DNA of 64,000 nt from Brevundimonas sp. PAMC22021 (GTDB lineage Bacteria > Pseudomonadota > Alphaproteobacteria > Caulobacterales > Caulobacteraceae), in contig NZ_CP080376.1 of NCBI RefSeq assembly GCF_019443405.1, positions 2,108,001 to 2,172,000 on the forward strand, read 5' to 3'. Positions 34,964 to 44,034 of this stretch are shown piece after piece. The position numbers and the translations under genes are program-made. The notes under the pieces are model-generated. The model had not been told where the DNA came from. It did no database searches and worked only from the letters and a program-made list of their open reading frames with translations. The stretch's first letter is position 1. The number at the start of each line of letters is the position of its first letter.

Positions 34964-35721
34964 GCCAGCGGCTGGCCATTCTCGGCCAGCACCCGCCCCC
35001 CCGCGGCCTCCAGCACAGCCTGGCCGGCCGCCGTATCCCATTCCGAGATGGGACCCGAGCGCGGATAGGCGTCGAATCGCCCCTCAGCGATCAGGCAGAA
35101 CTTCAGGGAAGAGTCCGTGCCCTGCCAGCGGGTGCAGCCGTGCCGCGCCGCCAGGCGCTCGGCCTCGGCGTCCGACACGCTGTGGCTCAGCAGCGCCAGC
35201 CCTTCGCGCGGCCGATCGCGCACGCGGATCGGCTGCCAGGCCTCGCCGAAGCGGCGGCGGGACGCACCCTTGCCCTCGCGGCAGGACCCGGCGTCGCTGC
35301 GCCAGGTCAGGCCCGTCGCCGGCGCGGACACCACGCCTGCGACCACCGCGCCCTGATGAACCAGGGCGATGTTGACGGTGAACGCCTCCCCGCCCTTCAC
35401 AAAGCCACGCGTGCCGTCCAGCGGATCGATCAGCCAGAACCAGTCGGCAGCCGCATCAGGCTTGCCTTGCGCCTCCGACTGCTCCTCGGCCACGGCCTGC
35501 ACGCCGGGATAGAGCCCCTCCAGCAGTTGCAGGATCAGCGCCTCGGCCTTCTGGTCCGCAAGTGTCACCGGGCTTTCGTCGGCCTTGGTCTGCACCGCCA
35601 TGTCGCTGCGCCAGAAGGGCAGGATCACCCGACCCGCCTCTTCGGCGATGTCCGCCAGCGCCAGCGTCAGCGCGCCCGAGGCGAGATTGCGGGACAGGCG
35701 GTCGTGCACGGCGTCGGTCAT
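34912..35721 (-). CDS. cysQ: 3'(2'),5'-bisphosphate nucleotidase CysQ
   Basis: The 269-residue enzyme of the inositol-phosphatase superfamily hydrolyses 3'-phosphoadenosine 5'-phosphate from sulfate assimilation. Metal sites are AEEQSE, LIDPLDGTRGFVKGG and EWDTAAGQAVL. The RGF after DGT replaces the KEF usual in CysQ. The length is normal. Its 3' end overlaps the converging helical-repeat gene by 52 bases. No sulfate-assimilation gene is nearby. Confidence 0.9.
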   Translation of the reverse strand: MTDAVHDRLSRNLASGALTLALADIAEEAGRVILPFWRSDMAVQTKADESPVTLADQKAEALILQLLEGLYPGVQAVAEEQSEAQGKPDAAADWFWLIDPLDGTRGFVKGGEAFTVNIALVHQGAVVAGVVSAPATGLTWRSDAGSCREGKGASRRRFGEAWQPIRVRDRPREGLALLSHSVSDAEAERLAARHGCTRWQGTDSSLKFCLIAEGRFDAYPRSGPISEWDTAAGQAVLEAAGGRVLAENGQPLAYGKPGFVNGPFVAIGG

Positions 35722-35810
35722 CGGCTGTCGATAGCATCAAGCGGGCGGTTCCAAGAACCCTCAAATCGGGGCAGGGTCCCGGCCGTTTCCGACTCGTTCC
35801 AAGGCCGCGC

Positions 35811-36473
35811 ATGACCCCGTCCGATCACGCCCTTCTCGATCTGCCCGTCGATGGCCAGGAACTGGCCGCCCATGTCGCGGCCAAGCTGTGCCACGACTTC
35901 ATCAGCCCGGCCGGCGCGATCAGCTCGGGCTTGGACCTGATGAACGATCCGGCGGCGCAGGACATGCGCGACGACGCCTTGGGCCTGATCGAGCAAAGCG
36001 CCAGAAAGCTGGTGGCTCTGGTCCACTTCGCCCGCGTGGCCTTTGGCGCGGCCACCACCTGCGAGCGGTTCACCGCCGGAGAGCTGCACGGCCTAGTGTC
36101 CGGCATGACCGAGGGCGGGCGCGCGGTGCTGGACTGGCGCATCGACGGCGGCGACTTCTCAAAGCCCCAGGCGCGCGCCCTAACCAACCTCGCCTATCTG
36201 ACGGCGCTGGCCCTGCCCATGGGCGGCCAGGCGGTCGTCACCAGCCGACGCGACGGCGACGCCCTGGTGTTCGAGGGCCGGGCGGAAGGCGCCCGCGCCC
36301 GGTTGAAGCCCGAAGTGGTCACCGGTTTGAACGGCCAGCGCCTGACCGACGGCCTCGCCGGCCAGTGGATCCAGCCCTACTGGCTCTGGCTGACGGTGCG
36401 CGACGCGGGCGGAACGCTTGACCTCGCCATCGACGACGGGCTTGTCGCGATCACGGCGCGGATGCCGGGCTGA
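35811..36473 (+). CDS. chpT: Histidine phosphotransferase ChpT
   Basis: This 220-residue protein matches Caulobacter ChpT, the dimeric phosphotransferase that passes phosphate from CckA to CtrA and CpdR. The phospho-histidine is H28 in AAKLCHDFISPAGAISSGLDLM (two blocks), followed by AQDMRDDALGLIEQSARKL and the degenerate ATPase-like C-terminal domain (ARLKPEVVTGLNGQRL, GQWIQPYWLWLTVRDAGG). The cheY-like gene follows 103 bases later. The kinase partner cckA is also in this window at 49907-51949. Confidence 0.93.
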   Translation: MTPSDHALLDLPVDGQELAAHVAAKLCHDFISPAGAISSGLDLMNDPAAQDMRDDALGLIEQSARKLVALVHFARVAFGAATTCERFTAGELHGLVSGMTEGGRAVLDWRIDGGDFSKPQARALTNLAYLTALALPMGGQAVVTSRRDGDALVFEGRAEGARARLKPEVVTGLNGQRLTDGLAGQWIQPYWLWLTVRDAGGTLDLAIDDGLVAITARMPG

Positions 36474-36576
36474 GATCCGGCGCCGTCCCAACACCTCGTT
36501 AACCGGCAGGGCGCGATAATCCCTCTCGAGTCACGGCCGCCCTTTTTCGCCCGGCGCGCCCTTTCGGAAGACGACC

Positions 36577-36984
36577 TTGGACCTCAGGACCTGCCTCATC
36601 GTCGACGACAGCCGGATCATCCGCAAGGTCGCCCGGCGCATCGTGGAAGGTCTGGGCTTCGAGGTCGACGAGGCCGCCGACGGCGCCGAGGCCCTGGCCT
36701 ATTGCGCCGGAATGATGCCGGATGCGGTTCTGCTGGACTGGTCCATGCCGGTCATGGACGGGCTGACCTTTCTGCGCCGGCTGCGCGCCATGCCGGGCGG
36801 CGAGCGACCCAAGGTGCTGTTCTGCACCATCGAGACGCGGGCCGAGCGCATCGCCGAGGCCCTGTCCGCCGGCGCCGACGAATATGTGATGAAGCCGTTC
36901 GACGGCGAGATCCTGCAGTCCAAGCTGGCCGAGGTCGGCTTTGTCCCGACGATCGCCGCCCACGCGGGCGCGCCTGCGTCATGA
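36577..36984 (+). CDS. CheY-like single-domain response regulator
   Basis: A 135-residue receiver domain. The acidic pocket is D10-D11, the phospho-acceptor is D54 (VLLDWSMPVMDG), the threonine switch is T84 and the conserved lysine is K106 (MKPFDG). The start is TTG 36577 with GGAAG seven bases upstream; no ATG fits. The same chpT / cheY-like / cheR-like order is, as I recall, found in Caulobacter. It overlaps the cheR-like start (ATGA). Confidence 0.9.
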   Translation: MDLRTCLIVDDSRIIRKVARRIVEGLGFEVDEAADGAEALAYCAGMMPDAVLLDWSMPVMDGLTFLRRLRAMPGGERPKVLFCTIETRAERIAEALSAGADEYVMKPFDGEILQSKLAEVGFVPTIAAHAGAPAS

Positions 36985-37796
36985 GCCCGGAAGACTTCGA
37001 GCGGCTGCAAGGCCTGATGATCTCGCGCGCCGGTTTCCGGCTCACGCGCGATCGCATCCGCCTGGCCGAGCACCGGCTGGCTCCGGTGGCGCGGCGTGAG
37101 TCCTACGACAGCGTCGAGGCCATGCTGGCGGCCCTGTGGGCGCGGCCGGTCGCCTCGCTTGGCTGGGCCGTGATCGAGGCGCTGCTGAACCCGGAGACCT
37201 GGTTCCGCCGCGACCGCGCGCCGTTTGCGGTGTTCGAGCGCGAACTGATCCCGGCGTTGGGGCGGGTGCGGACCGATCGGCCGATCCGCGTCTGGTCGGC
37301 CGGCTGCTCGACCGGCCAGGAGACTTGGTCGCTCGCGATGGGCGCGCTGGGCGCCGATGCGCGGGTCGAGGTGCTGGGCACCGACCTGTCCAGCCGCGCG
37401 ATCGAAAAGGCGCGCGCCGGAATCTACACCGGTTTCGAGATCCAGCGCGGCCTGAGCGCCCACGCCATGCTGAGATGGTTCGAGTCCAGCGAGGATCAGT
37501 GGCGCGCCGGCCCCGAACTTACGCAGGCCGTTCGCTTCGCCCGCGCCAACCTGCTGGACGAGCCGACCGACGACGTCCGCTTCGACGTCATCTTCTGCCG
37601 CAACGTCCTGGGCGACATGGACCCGTCGCGGCGCGCTCGCGTGCTGGACGGCCTCGAACAGCGGCTGGTGGACGACGGTTGCCTGTTCCTGGGTCTGGAC
37701 GAGCGGATCGAGGACGACACGGTCGCCTTTCGCCCCGTGAACGGCCGCCGCGGCGTCTACGTCAAATCGCCCGCCTCTCTGCGCCGCGCCGCCTGA
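36981..37796 (+). CDS. cheR: CheR-type protein-glutamate methyltransferase
   Basis: The 271-residue protein has the CheR N-terminal helical domain and SAM-binding domain: AGCSTGQETWSLAM (motif I), GTDLSSRAIEKARAGIY, FDVIFCRNVL and FLGLDERI. CheR methylates glutamates on chemoreceptors. It starts at ATG 36981, overlapping the cheY-like stop, so the two are translationally coupled. No receptor gene is adjacent. Confidence 0.92.
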   Translation: MSPEDFERLQGLMISRAGFRLTRDRIRLAEHRLAPVARRESYDSVEAMLAALWARPVASLGWAVIEALLNPETWFRRDRAPFAVFERELIPALGRVRTDRPIRVWSAGCSTGQETWSLAMGALGADARVEVLGTDLSSRAIEKARAGIYTGFEIQRGLSAHAMLRWFESSEDQWRAGPELTQAVRFARANLLDEPTDDVRFDVIFCRNVLGDMDPSRRARVLDGLEQRLVDDGCLFLGLDERIEDDTVAFRPVNGRRGVYVKSPASLRRAA

Positions 37797-37852
37797 CGAT
37801 TGCCAGAAGGCGGATCGGCCTCTTAACTGCGCCTCTGGCAGGAGGCGGGGCG

Positions 37853-39595
37853 ATGCGGCTGTTTCTGTTGATCGCGGCGCTGGCCGGGGCGTTCGGGCTG
37901 GCCGTGCTGACGAGCCAGAGCCCGCGCCCCCTTCCGGCCGACGCGCCCGCAACCGCCTTTTCCGCCACACGCGCCCTGGCGGACGTGCGAGAGATCGCCC
38001 AGCGCCCGCACCCTGTCGGATCGCCCGACCATGCGCGGGTGCGAGCCTATCTGCTCGGACGGATGGGGGGCCTGGGCCTGCAGACGCAGACTCAAGGCTT
38101 CCGTCTGGCCGACCACGCGCCGCCGGGCCTCGATCCGGGCGCGGGAGAGGGCGTCAACCTGATCGGCGTGCTGCCCGGCTCCGACCCCGCGCTTCCCGCC
38201 GTGGCCCTGATGGCCCACTATGACACCACGCCCCGCTCGCCCGGGGCGGCGGACAACACGACGGGCGTCGCCGCGATCCTGGAGGCGGTGCGCGCCATCC
38301 GCGCCAGAGGCCCGGCCCCGCGCACCGTGATCGTCCTGTTCACCGACGCGGAGGAGATCGGCCTGATCGGCGCCCGCGCCTTCTTCGCCGCCCATCCGTT
38401 GCGCGACACAATCGGAGCCGTGGCCAATCTGGAGGCGCGCGGCGGCGGCGGTCGGGCCGCCATGTTCGAGACCGGGCGCGGCAACGCCGACACGGTTTCC
38501 GCCTTCGCCGCCATCGCGTCCCGCGTCACCGGCGGGGTGTCGTCGAACTCGCTGTCGGTTTTCGTCTATGAGCGGATGCCCAACGGCACGGACTTCAGCC
38601 TGCCAAAGGACGCCGGCGTTCAGGGGATCAACCTGGCGTTCCTCGGCCGGCCCGCCCACTACCACACGCCCTTGTCGACGCCGGACAACCTCGACGCCGG
38701 CAGCGTCCAGCACATTGGGTCACAGGCGCTGGAGTTCGCCGACCGTCTGGCGCGCGCGCCCGCTTTGCCTGCGGCGACCGCGGATGTGGTCTACACGGAC
38801 GTGCTGGGCCGGATCGTGCTGTCCTATCCGCCGGCGGCGGGGTGGATCGGGGTCGCGGGCGCCCTGGCGCTTTGGGGATTTTCCGTGTGGAGGGTCGGAC
38901 GGGTCGGCGGGCTCAGCGCCGCCGATGTCGGACGTGGCGTGCTGGGCGGCGTCTGGTTCCTGGCGGCCGGGCTTGTCACCGCGCAGGCGCTGCGGCTGCT
39001 GGCCGGTCCCACAGGGCCGGAGGGCTATTATACCATCATGGCGCGGCTGGGCTGGCTGGAGGCGGCGGTCGCCATCAGCCAGCTCGGCCTGGCGGCTCTG
39101 CTCCTGTTCGGGAAAGGCCGTCGCGGCAGATGGAGCGCCGTCGCCATGGTCGGCGTAGCAGCCGTGATCTGCATCGCGCGCGCTGGTCCCAACCCGATGC
39201 TGCTGGCGACGTCCGCCGTGGCTCTGGTCCTGCCGATTGCGCCCGGGCTTCAAACCCGAAACGCATGGAGCGGCTGGATCGGACTGATCGGGCTCGGGCT
39301 CGTCGTTACCCTCGCCGCCCAGACCCTCGCCCCGACCACGGCGCCGATCGTGGCCTGGCCCACGCTGCTGGCCGCGCTCGCCGCCGCCCTCTCCGCCTCG
39401 ACAGCTGATGCGCTCGACAAGGCTCCGGCCGTGATCGCGCCGCTGCTGGCGACCGTGATCGGCGGCGCCTGGCTGCTCAGCCTCGCGCACCACCTGTTCC
39501 TCGGCATCGGCGGCCTGCTGCCGGGGGTGGTCGCCCTGCCCGCCTTGCTGCTGCTGATGCTGTGCCGCCCGCTCGCCTCTCGGCAGCCTGCCTGA
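37853..39595 (+). CDS. M28 family zinc aminopeptidase with C-terminal membrane domain
   Basis: The 580-residue protein has an N-terminal signal anchor (about 1-20), an M28 domain (about 35-310) and a C-terminal region with about eight hydrophobic helices (from about 325). Metal ligands appear in MAHYDTTPRSPGAADNTTG, FTDAEEIGLIG, NLEARGGGG and PAHYHTPLST. The peptidase domain should face the periplasm. A GGAGG ribosome site precedes ATG 37853 by seven bases. The substrate is unknown; the layout resembles eukaryotic Fxna/ER peptidases. Confidence 0.9.
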   Translation: MRLFLLIAALAGAFGLAVLTSQSPRPLPADAPATAFSATRALADVREIAQRPHPVGSPDHARVRAYLLGRMGGLGLQTQTQGFRLADHAPPGLDPGAGEGVNLIGVLPGSDPALPAVALMAHYDTTPRSPGAADNTTGVAAILEAVRAIRARGPAPRTVIVLFTDAEEIGLIGARAFFAAHPLRDTIGAVANLEARGGGGRAAMFETGRGNADTVSAFAAIASRVTGGVSSNSLSVFVYERMPNGTDFSLPKDAGVQGINLAFLGRPAHYHTPLSTPDNLDAGSVQHIGSQALEFADRLARAPALPAATADVVYTDVLGRIVLSYPPAAGWIGVAGALALWGFSVWRVGRVGGLSAADVGRGVLGGVWFLAAGLVTAQALRLLAGPTGPEGYYTIMARLGWLEAAVAISQLGLAALLLFGKGRRGRWSAVAMVGVAAVICIARAGPNPMLLATSAVALVLPIAPGLQTRNAWSGWIGLIGLGLVVTLAAQTLAPTTAPIVAWPTLLAALAAALSASTADALDKAPAVIAPLLATVIGGAWLLSLAHHLFLGIGGLLPGVVALPALLLLMLCRPLASRQPA

Positions 39596-39660
39596 CCCGC
39601 CGATCAGCTGGTGCGTCAGGAATGGTCGCAACATCGCAGCGGGCGCTGTCCTGCGGATGA

Positions 39661-39675
39661 GAACATCTTGTGAAC
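39661..39675 (+). promoter_or_regulatory. LexA-binding SOS box at recA
   Basis: GAACATCTTGTGAAC matches the alphaproteobacterial consensus GAAC-N7-GAAC exactly and ends 45 bases before the recA start. It predicts LexA repression and DNA-damage induction of recA. Confidence 0.85.
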
Positions 39676-39720
39676 CAGAACAAACCATGCACATAGTCCG
39701 TCTCACAAGGGAGCGGGTCC

Positions 39721-40857
39721 ATGGCGGGTCTCTCCCAAGCATTGATGGGAATCATGGCAAGGGAGACCAAGGCAATGGCTTCGCAGGCGGCGTTGAAACT
39801 CGTGGGCAAGGAAGACGGAGACAAGCAGCGGGCGCTTGAGGCGGCGATCGCACAGATCGATCGCGCCTTTGGCAAGGGCTCGGTGATGAAGCTGGGCAAG
39901 GCGGGCCAGGTGGCCGAGATCGAAAGCGTCTCGACCGGCTCGCTGGGCCTGGACATGGCGCTAGGCATCGGCGGCCTGCCGGTCGGCCGGGTGATCGAGG
40001 TGTTCGGCCCCGAATCCTCGGGCAAGACCACCCTGGCGCTCCACACCGTGGCCGAGGTGCAGAAAAAGGGCGGCGTCGCCGCCTTTGTCGACGCCGAGCA
40101 TGCGCTGGATCCCATCTACGCCCAGAAGCTGGGCGTGAACCTGGACGACCTTCTGGTGTCGCAACCCGACACCGGCGAACAGGCGCTGGAGATCGTCGAC
40201 ACCCTGGTCCGTTCGGGCGCGGTGGACATCGTGGTGGTCGATTCTGTCGCCGCCCTGACGCCGCGCGCCGAGATCGAGGGCGAGATGGGCGACAGCCTGC
40301 CCGGCCTTCAGGCTCGCCTGATGAGCCAGGCGCTGCGCAAGCTGACCGCCTCGATCTCCAAGTCCAAGTGCATCGTCCTGTTCATCAACCAGATCCGTCA
40401 CAAGATCGGCGTGATGTACGGCTCGCCCGAGACGACCACCGGCGGCAATGCGCTGAAGTTCTACGCCTCGGTGCGCCTGGACATCCGCCGCACCGGCGCG
40501 ATCAAGAACCGCGACGAGGTGGTGGGCAACACCACCCGCGTGAAGGTGGTCAAGAACAAGGTCGCCCCGCCGTTCCGCGAGGTCATCTTCGACATCATGT
40601 ACGGTGAAGGCGTCTCCAAGCTGGGCGAGATCATCGACCTGGGCGTCAAGGCCGGGATCATCGAGAAGTCGGGCAGCTGGTTCTCCTATGACTCGACCCG
40701 GATCGGCCAGGGCCGGGAGAATGTGCGCGAGTTCCTGCGCACCAATCCGGACATCGCCGCCTCCATCGAAAAGGCCGTGCGCGCCTCGACCAACAAGATC
40801 GCCGACGAGCTCTTGGGCACGCCCGAGCCGGACGAGGGTCAAGACCTGGAGGGCTGA
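39721..40857 (+). CDS. recA: Recombinase RecA
   Basis: The 378-residue ATP-dependent recombinase catalyses strand exchange and promotes LexA self-cleavage. Walker A GPESSGKT is at 96-103, Walker B in [12 protein letters not shown], and the DNA-binding loops include [15 protein letters not shown] and [16 protein letters not shown]. The start ATG 39721 has GGGAG seven bases upstream and adds about 18 residues before the usual family start; later in-frame ATGs at 39745, 39754 and 39775 are alternatives. An SOS box is upstream and a terminator downstream. Confidence 0.97.
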   Translation: MAGLSQALMGIMARETKAMASQAALKLVGKEDGDKQRALEAAIAQIDRAFGKGSVMKLGKAGQVAEIESVSTGSLGLDMALGIGGLPVGRVIEVFGPESSGKTTLALHTVAEVQKKGGVAAFVDAEHALDPIYAQKLGVNLDDLLVSQPDTGEQALEIVDTLVRSGAVDIVVVDSVAALTPRAEIEGEMGDSLPGLQARLMSQALRKLTASISKSKCIVLFINQIRHKIGVMYGSPETTTGGNALKFYASVRLDIRRTGAIKNRDEVVGNTTRVKVVKNKVAPPFREVIFDIMYGEGVSKLGEIIDLGVKAGIIEKSGSWFSYDSTRIGQGRENVREFLRTNPDIAASIEKAVRASTNKIADELLGTPEPDEGQDLEG

Positions 40858-40941
40858 TTTCCGGCTCTCCTCGCCGCTCTTCCTCCGTCCGGGTCCGGCG
40901 ACCCGCCATCTACCCCGTCGGGGCGGGACGGAGAAAGCGAA

Positions 40942-40978
40942 GGCCGTTCGACACGACCGTCGAACGGCCTTTTTCTTT
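40942..40978 (+). terminator. Rho-independent terminator of recA
   Basis: Eleven-base perfect arms (40942-40952 and 40959-40969) with a six-base loop, followed by TTTTTCTTT. Confidence 0.92.
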
Positions 40979-41045
40979 GCCCGCGCCCCGGAGCCTTCCG
41001 CACGGCCGGACCGTTGATCCGGTTCACCACGCAAGGAGCCTCCCC

Positions 41046-41249
41046 ATGGCCGACGAAAAGACCCAAACCCAGGCCCTGACCCAGTTCAGCCTGTCCGAAA
41101 CCGAGGAAGGCTATCTGATCGAGATCGAAGGCGACGCCGGCGGCTCGCTGACCGTCGAGGCCACGCCCGAGCAGCTCGACGCCATCATCGACGCCCTGGA
41201 CGCCCTGCTCTCCGAAGACGACGCCGAGGTCGACGAAGTCGAGGCGTAA
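41046..41249 (+). CDS. Small acidic hypothetical protein
   Basis: A 67-residue, very acidic protein (theoretical charge strongly negative) with a beta-rich start (TQFSLSETEEGYLIEIEGDAGG) and a helical Asp/Glu-rich end. AAGGAG lies nine bases before ATG 41046. I do not recognise the family; its position between recA and alaS recalls small conserved genes in Caulobacterales. It is probably transcribed on its own, since a terminator lies before it. Confidence 0.65.
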   Translation: MADEKTQTQALTQFSLSETEEGYLIEIEGDAGGSLTVEATPEQLDAIIDALDALLSEDDAEVDEVEA

Positions 41250-41263
41250 GGCCGTCTCCAGTC

Positions 41264-41292
41264 CGTCATTCCCGCCGCACAGGCGGGGATGA
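41264..41292. repeat. Short palindromic repeat (GTCATTCCCGCC type)
   Basis: Twelve-base arms (41264-41275 and 41281-41292) pair with one T-G wobble around a five-base loop. The sequence has the look of a widespread bacterial intergenic palindrome; it could also end the preceding gene's transcript, though no T-run follows. Confidence 0.55.
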
Positions 41293-41383
41293 CGGGGCGC
41301 GGGCCGACGCCCGCCGAAAACGCATGGCTTGATCGCGCGCCTGCCCCTATATGGCCTGATCCTCCCAGCCGAAACGCGCCGCC

Positions 41384-44032
41384 ATGCCCAGCCTGAACGA
41401 GATCCGATCCACCTTCCTCGACTTCTTCGCGGCCGACGGCCACACGAAGGTGCATTCGGCCCCGCTGGTGCCGCAGAACGATCCGTCCCTGTTGTTCGTC
41501 AATGCGGGCATGGTGCCGTTCAAGGACTATTTCACCGGCGCCTCCACCCCGCCCTACAAGCGCGCGACCTCCTCGCAGAAGTGCGTTCGCGCCGGCGGCA
41601 AGCACAACGATCTCGACAACGTCGGCTACACCGCGCGCCACCATACCTTCTTTGAAATGCTGGGGAATTTCTCCTTCGGCGACTATTTCAAGGAACACGC
41701 GATCGACCGCGCCTGGACCCTGGTCACCAAGGAGTTCGGCCTCGATCCCAAGCGGCTGATGGTCACCGTCTACATCGACGACGACGAGGCCTTTGACATC
41801 TGGAAAAAGGTCGCCGGCTTCTCCGACGACAAGATCGTGCGCATCGCCGGCTCCGACAACTTCTGGGCCATGGGCGACAGCGGCCCGTGCGGTCCCTGCA
41901 CCGAAATCTTCTACGACCACGGCGACCACATCCCCGGCGGCCCTCCCGGCAGCCCGGACGAGGACGGCGACCGGTTCGTCGAGGTCTGGAACAACGTCTT
42001 CATGCAGTTCGAGAAGGAGAACGACCAGATCGTTCGAAAGCTCGAAAGACCGTCCATCGACACCGGCATGGGGTTGGAGCGGATCGCCGCGGTGCTGCAG
42101 GGCGTCCACTCCAACTATGAGGTGGACCTGTTCCGCCGCCTGATCGCGGCGTCGGAAGAAGCGACCTCGACCACGGCTGAAGGGGACCGCAAGGCCAGCC
42201 ACCGCGTCATCGCCGACCACCTGCGCTCTTCCTCCTTCCTCATCGCCGACGGCGTCACGCCCTCGAACGAGGGACGCGGCTATGTGCTGCGCCGGATCAT
42301 GCGCCGCGCCATGCGCCATGCGCACCTCCTGGGCGCGCAGGACCCGCTGATGCACCGGCTGGTGCCGGCCCTGGTCGGCGAGATGGGCGACGCCTATCCC
42401 GAACTCGCCCGCGCCCAGGCCTTCATCGAGGACACGCTGAAGCAGGAGGAAATCCGCTTCCGCACCACGCTGGGTCGCGGCATGGGCCTGCTGGAAGAGG
42501 CGTCGCGGTCGCTGGGCGACGGCGGCGTGCTGTCGGGCCAGACGGCCTTTACCCTCTACGACACCTACGGCTTCCCGCTGGACCTGACGCAGGACGAAGC
42601 GCGCCGTCGCGGCTTCACCGTCGACGTCGAAGGCTTCGACGTCGCCATGACCGAGCAGCGCGCGCGTTCGCGCGAGCACTGGAAGGGTTCGGGCCAGAGC
42701 GCCAACGCCTCCGAATGGCTGGCCGTGCGCGACCGCATGGGTCCGACCGTCTTCACCGGCTATGACTCCGTCGACGGCTCGGGCGAGGTGCTGGCCCTGA
42801 TGAAGGCGGGCGAGCCGACCGATGCGGCCGAGGCCGGCGACATCGTCGAAATCCTGTTCGACCAGACGCCTTTCTATGCCGAAAGCGGCGGCCAGACCGG
42901 CGACCACGGCACGCTGGAATGGCCGGGCGGCGAGGCCGAGGTCATCGACGTCAAGAAGCACGCCGGCGACCTGCACGTCCTGTCGGCCGAGATCACGGCG
43001 GGCAAGCTCGAACTCGGCGCCCGCGTGGCCCAGCGGGTCGATGCGGACAAGCGCCAGACCACCCGCGCCAACCACTCGGCCGCGCACCTGCTGCACACCG
43101 CGTTGAAGAACGTGCTGGGCCCGCACGTCGCGCAGAAGGGGCAGCTGGTCGACGCCGAACGCGCCCGCTTCGACTTCAGCCACAACGCGCCCGTAACCGA
43201 CGACCAGATCGCCGCCATCGAGGCCGAGGTGAACGCCGTGATCCGCCAGAACGTCCCGGCGGAGACCAAGCTGATGGCGCCGCAGGAGGCGATCGAGGCC
43301 GGCGCCATCGCCCTGTTCGGCGAGAAATACGGCGACGAGGTGCGCGTCCTGACGCTGGGTCGTTCGCTCACCAGCGACAACGCTCCCTATTCCGTCGAAC
43401 TGTGCGGCGGCACCCATGTGGCGCGCACCGGCGACATCGCCCTGTTCAAGGTGGTGTCCGAGGCCGGCGTCGCGGCCGGCGTGCGCCGCATCGAGGGCCT
43501 GACCGGCGAGGCGGCGCGCCTCTATCTGGAAGGCCAGGCCAAGGTCGCCCGCGGCCTCGCCCGCGACTTCAAGGTCCAGCCCGGCGACGTGGCCGGCCGC
43601 GTCGAAGGCCTGCAGACATCGGTCAAGGCGCTGGAGAAGCAGGTCGCCGAACTGAAGAAGCAACTCGCCCTGGGTGGCGGCTCCGGCGCATCCGCCGCGC
43701 CCGAGGAGATCAGTGGCGTCAAGCTGATCGCGCGCGTGCTCGACGGCGTGGACGGCAAGGGCCTGCGCGGCGTGGCCGAGGACTTCAGGAAACAGGTCGG
43801 CTCGGGCGTCGTCGCCCTGATCGGCGTGACCGACGGACGCGCCGCGGTGACGGTGGCCGTGACCAGCGACATGGCGGGCCGCGTCAACGCCGCCGACCTC
43901 GCCCGCGCGGCGGTTCTAGCCATGGGCGGCCAGGGCGCGGGCGGAAAGCCCGACTTCGCCCAGGGCGGCGCGCCTGACGGGTCCAAGGCCGAAGCGGGGC
44001 TGGCCGCCGTTCGCGCGGCGCTGGCCGGCTGA
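41384..44032 (+). CDS. alaS: Alanine--tRNA ligase
   Basis: The 882-residue class II synthetase has motif 1/2 sequences near the start ([45 protein letters not shown] in part) and the central motif 3 GMGLERIA. The editing domain has [12 protein letters not shown] and [12 protein letters not shown] (zinc-type HxxxH and CxxxH). The C-terminal DHHA1 region ends in [20 protein letters not shown]. It charges tRNA-Ala. Length and motifs are normal. Confidence 0.97.
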   Translation: [882 protein letters not shown]

Positions 44033-44034
44033 CT

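Noticed and set aside
36497-36511. TTAA upstream of the cheY-like gene as a CtrA box
   Set aside because: Only one TTAA half-site is present; the second half does not match.
41111-43663. An 850-codon minus-strand open frame opposite alaS
   Set aside because: It is the antisense shadow of alaS, with no family match or ribosome site.
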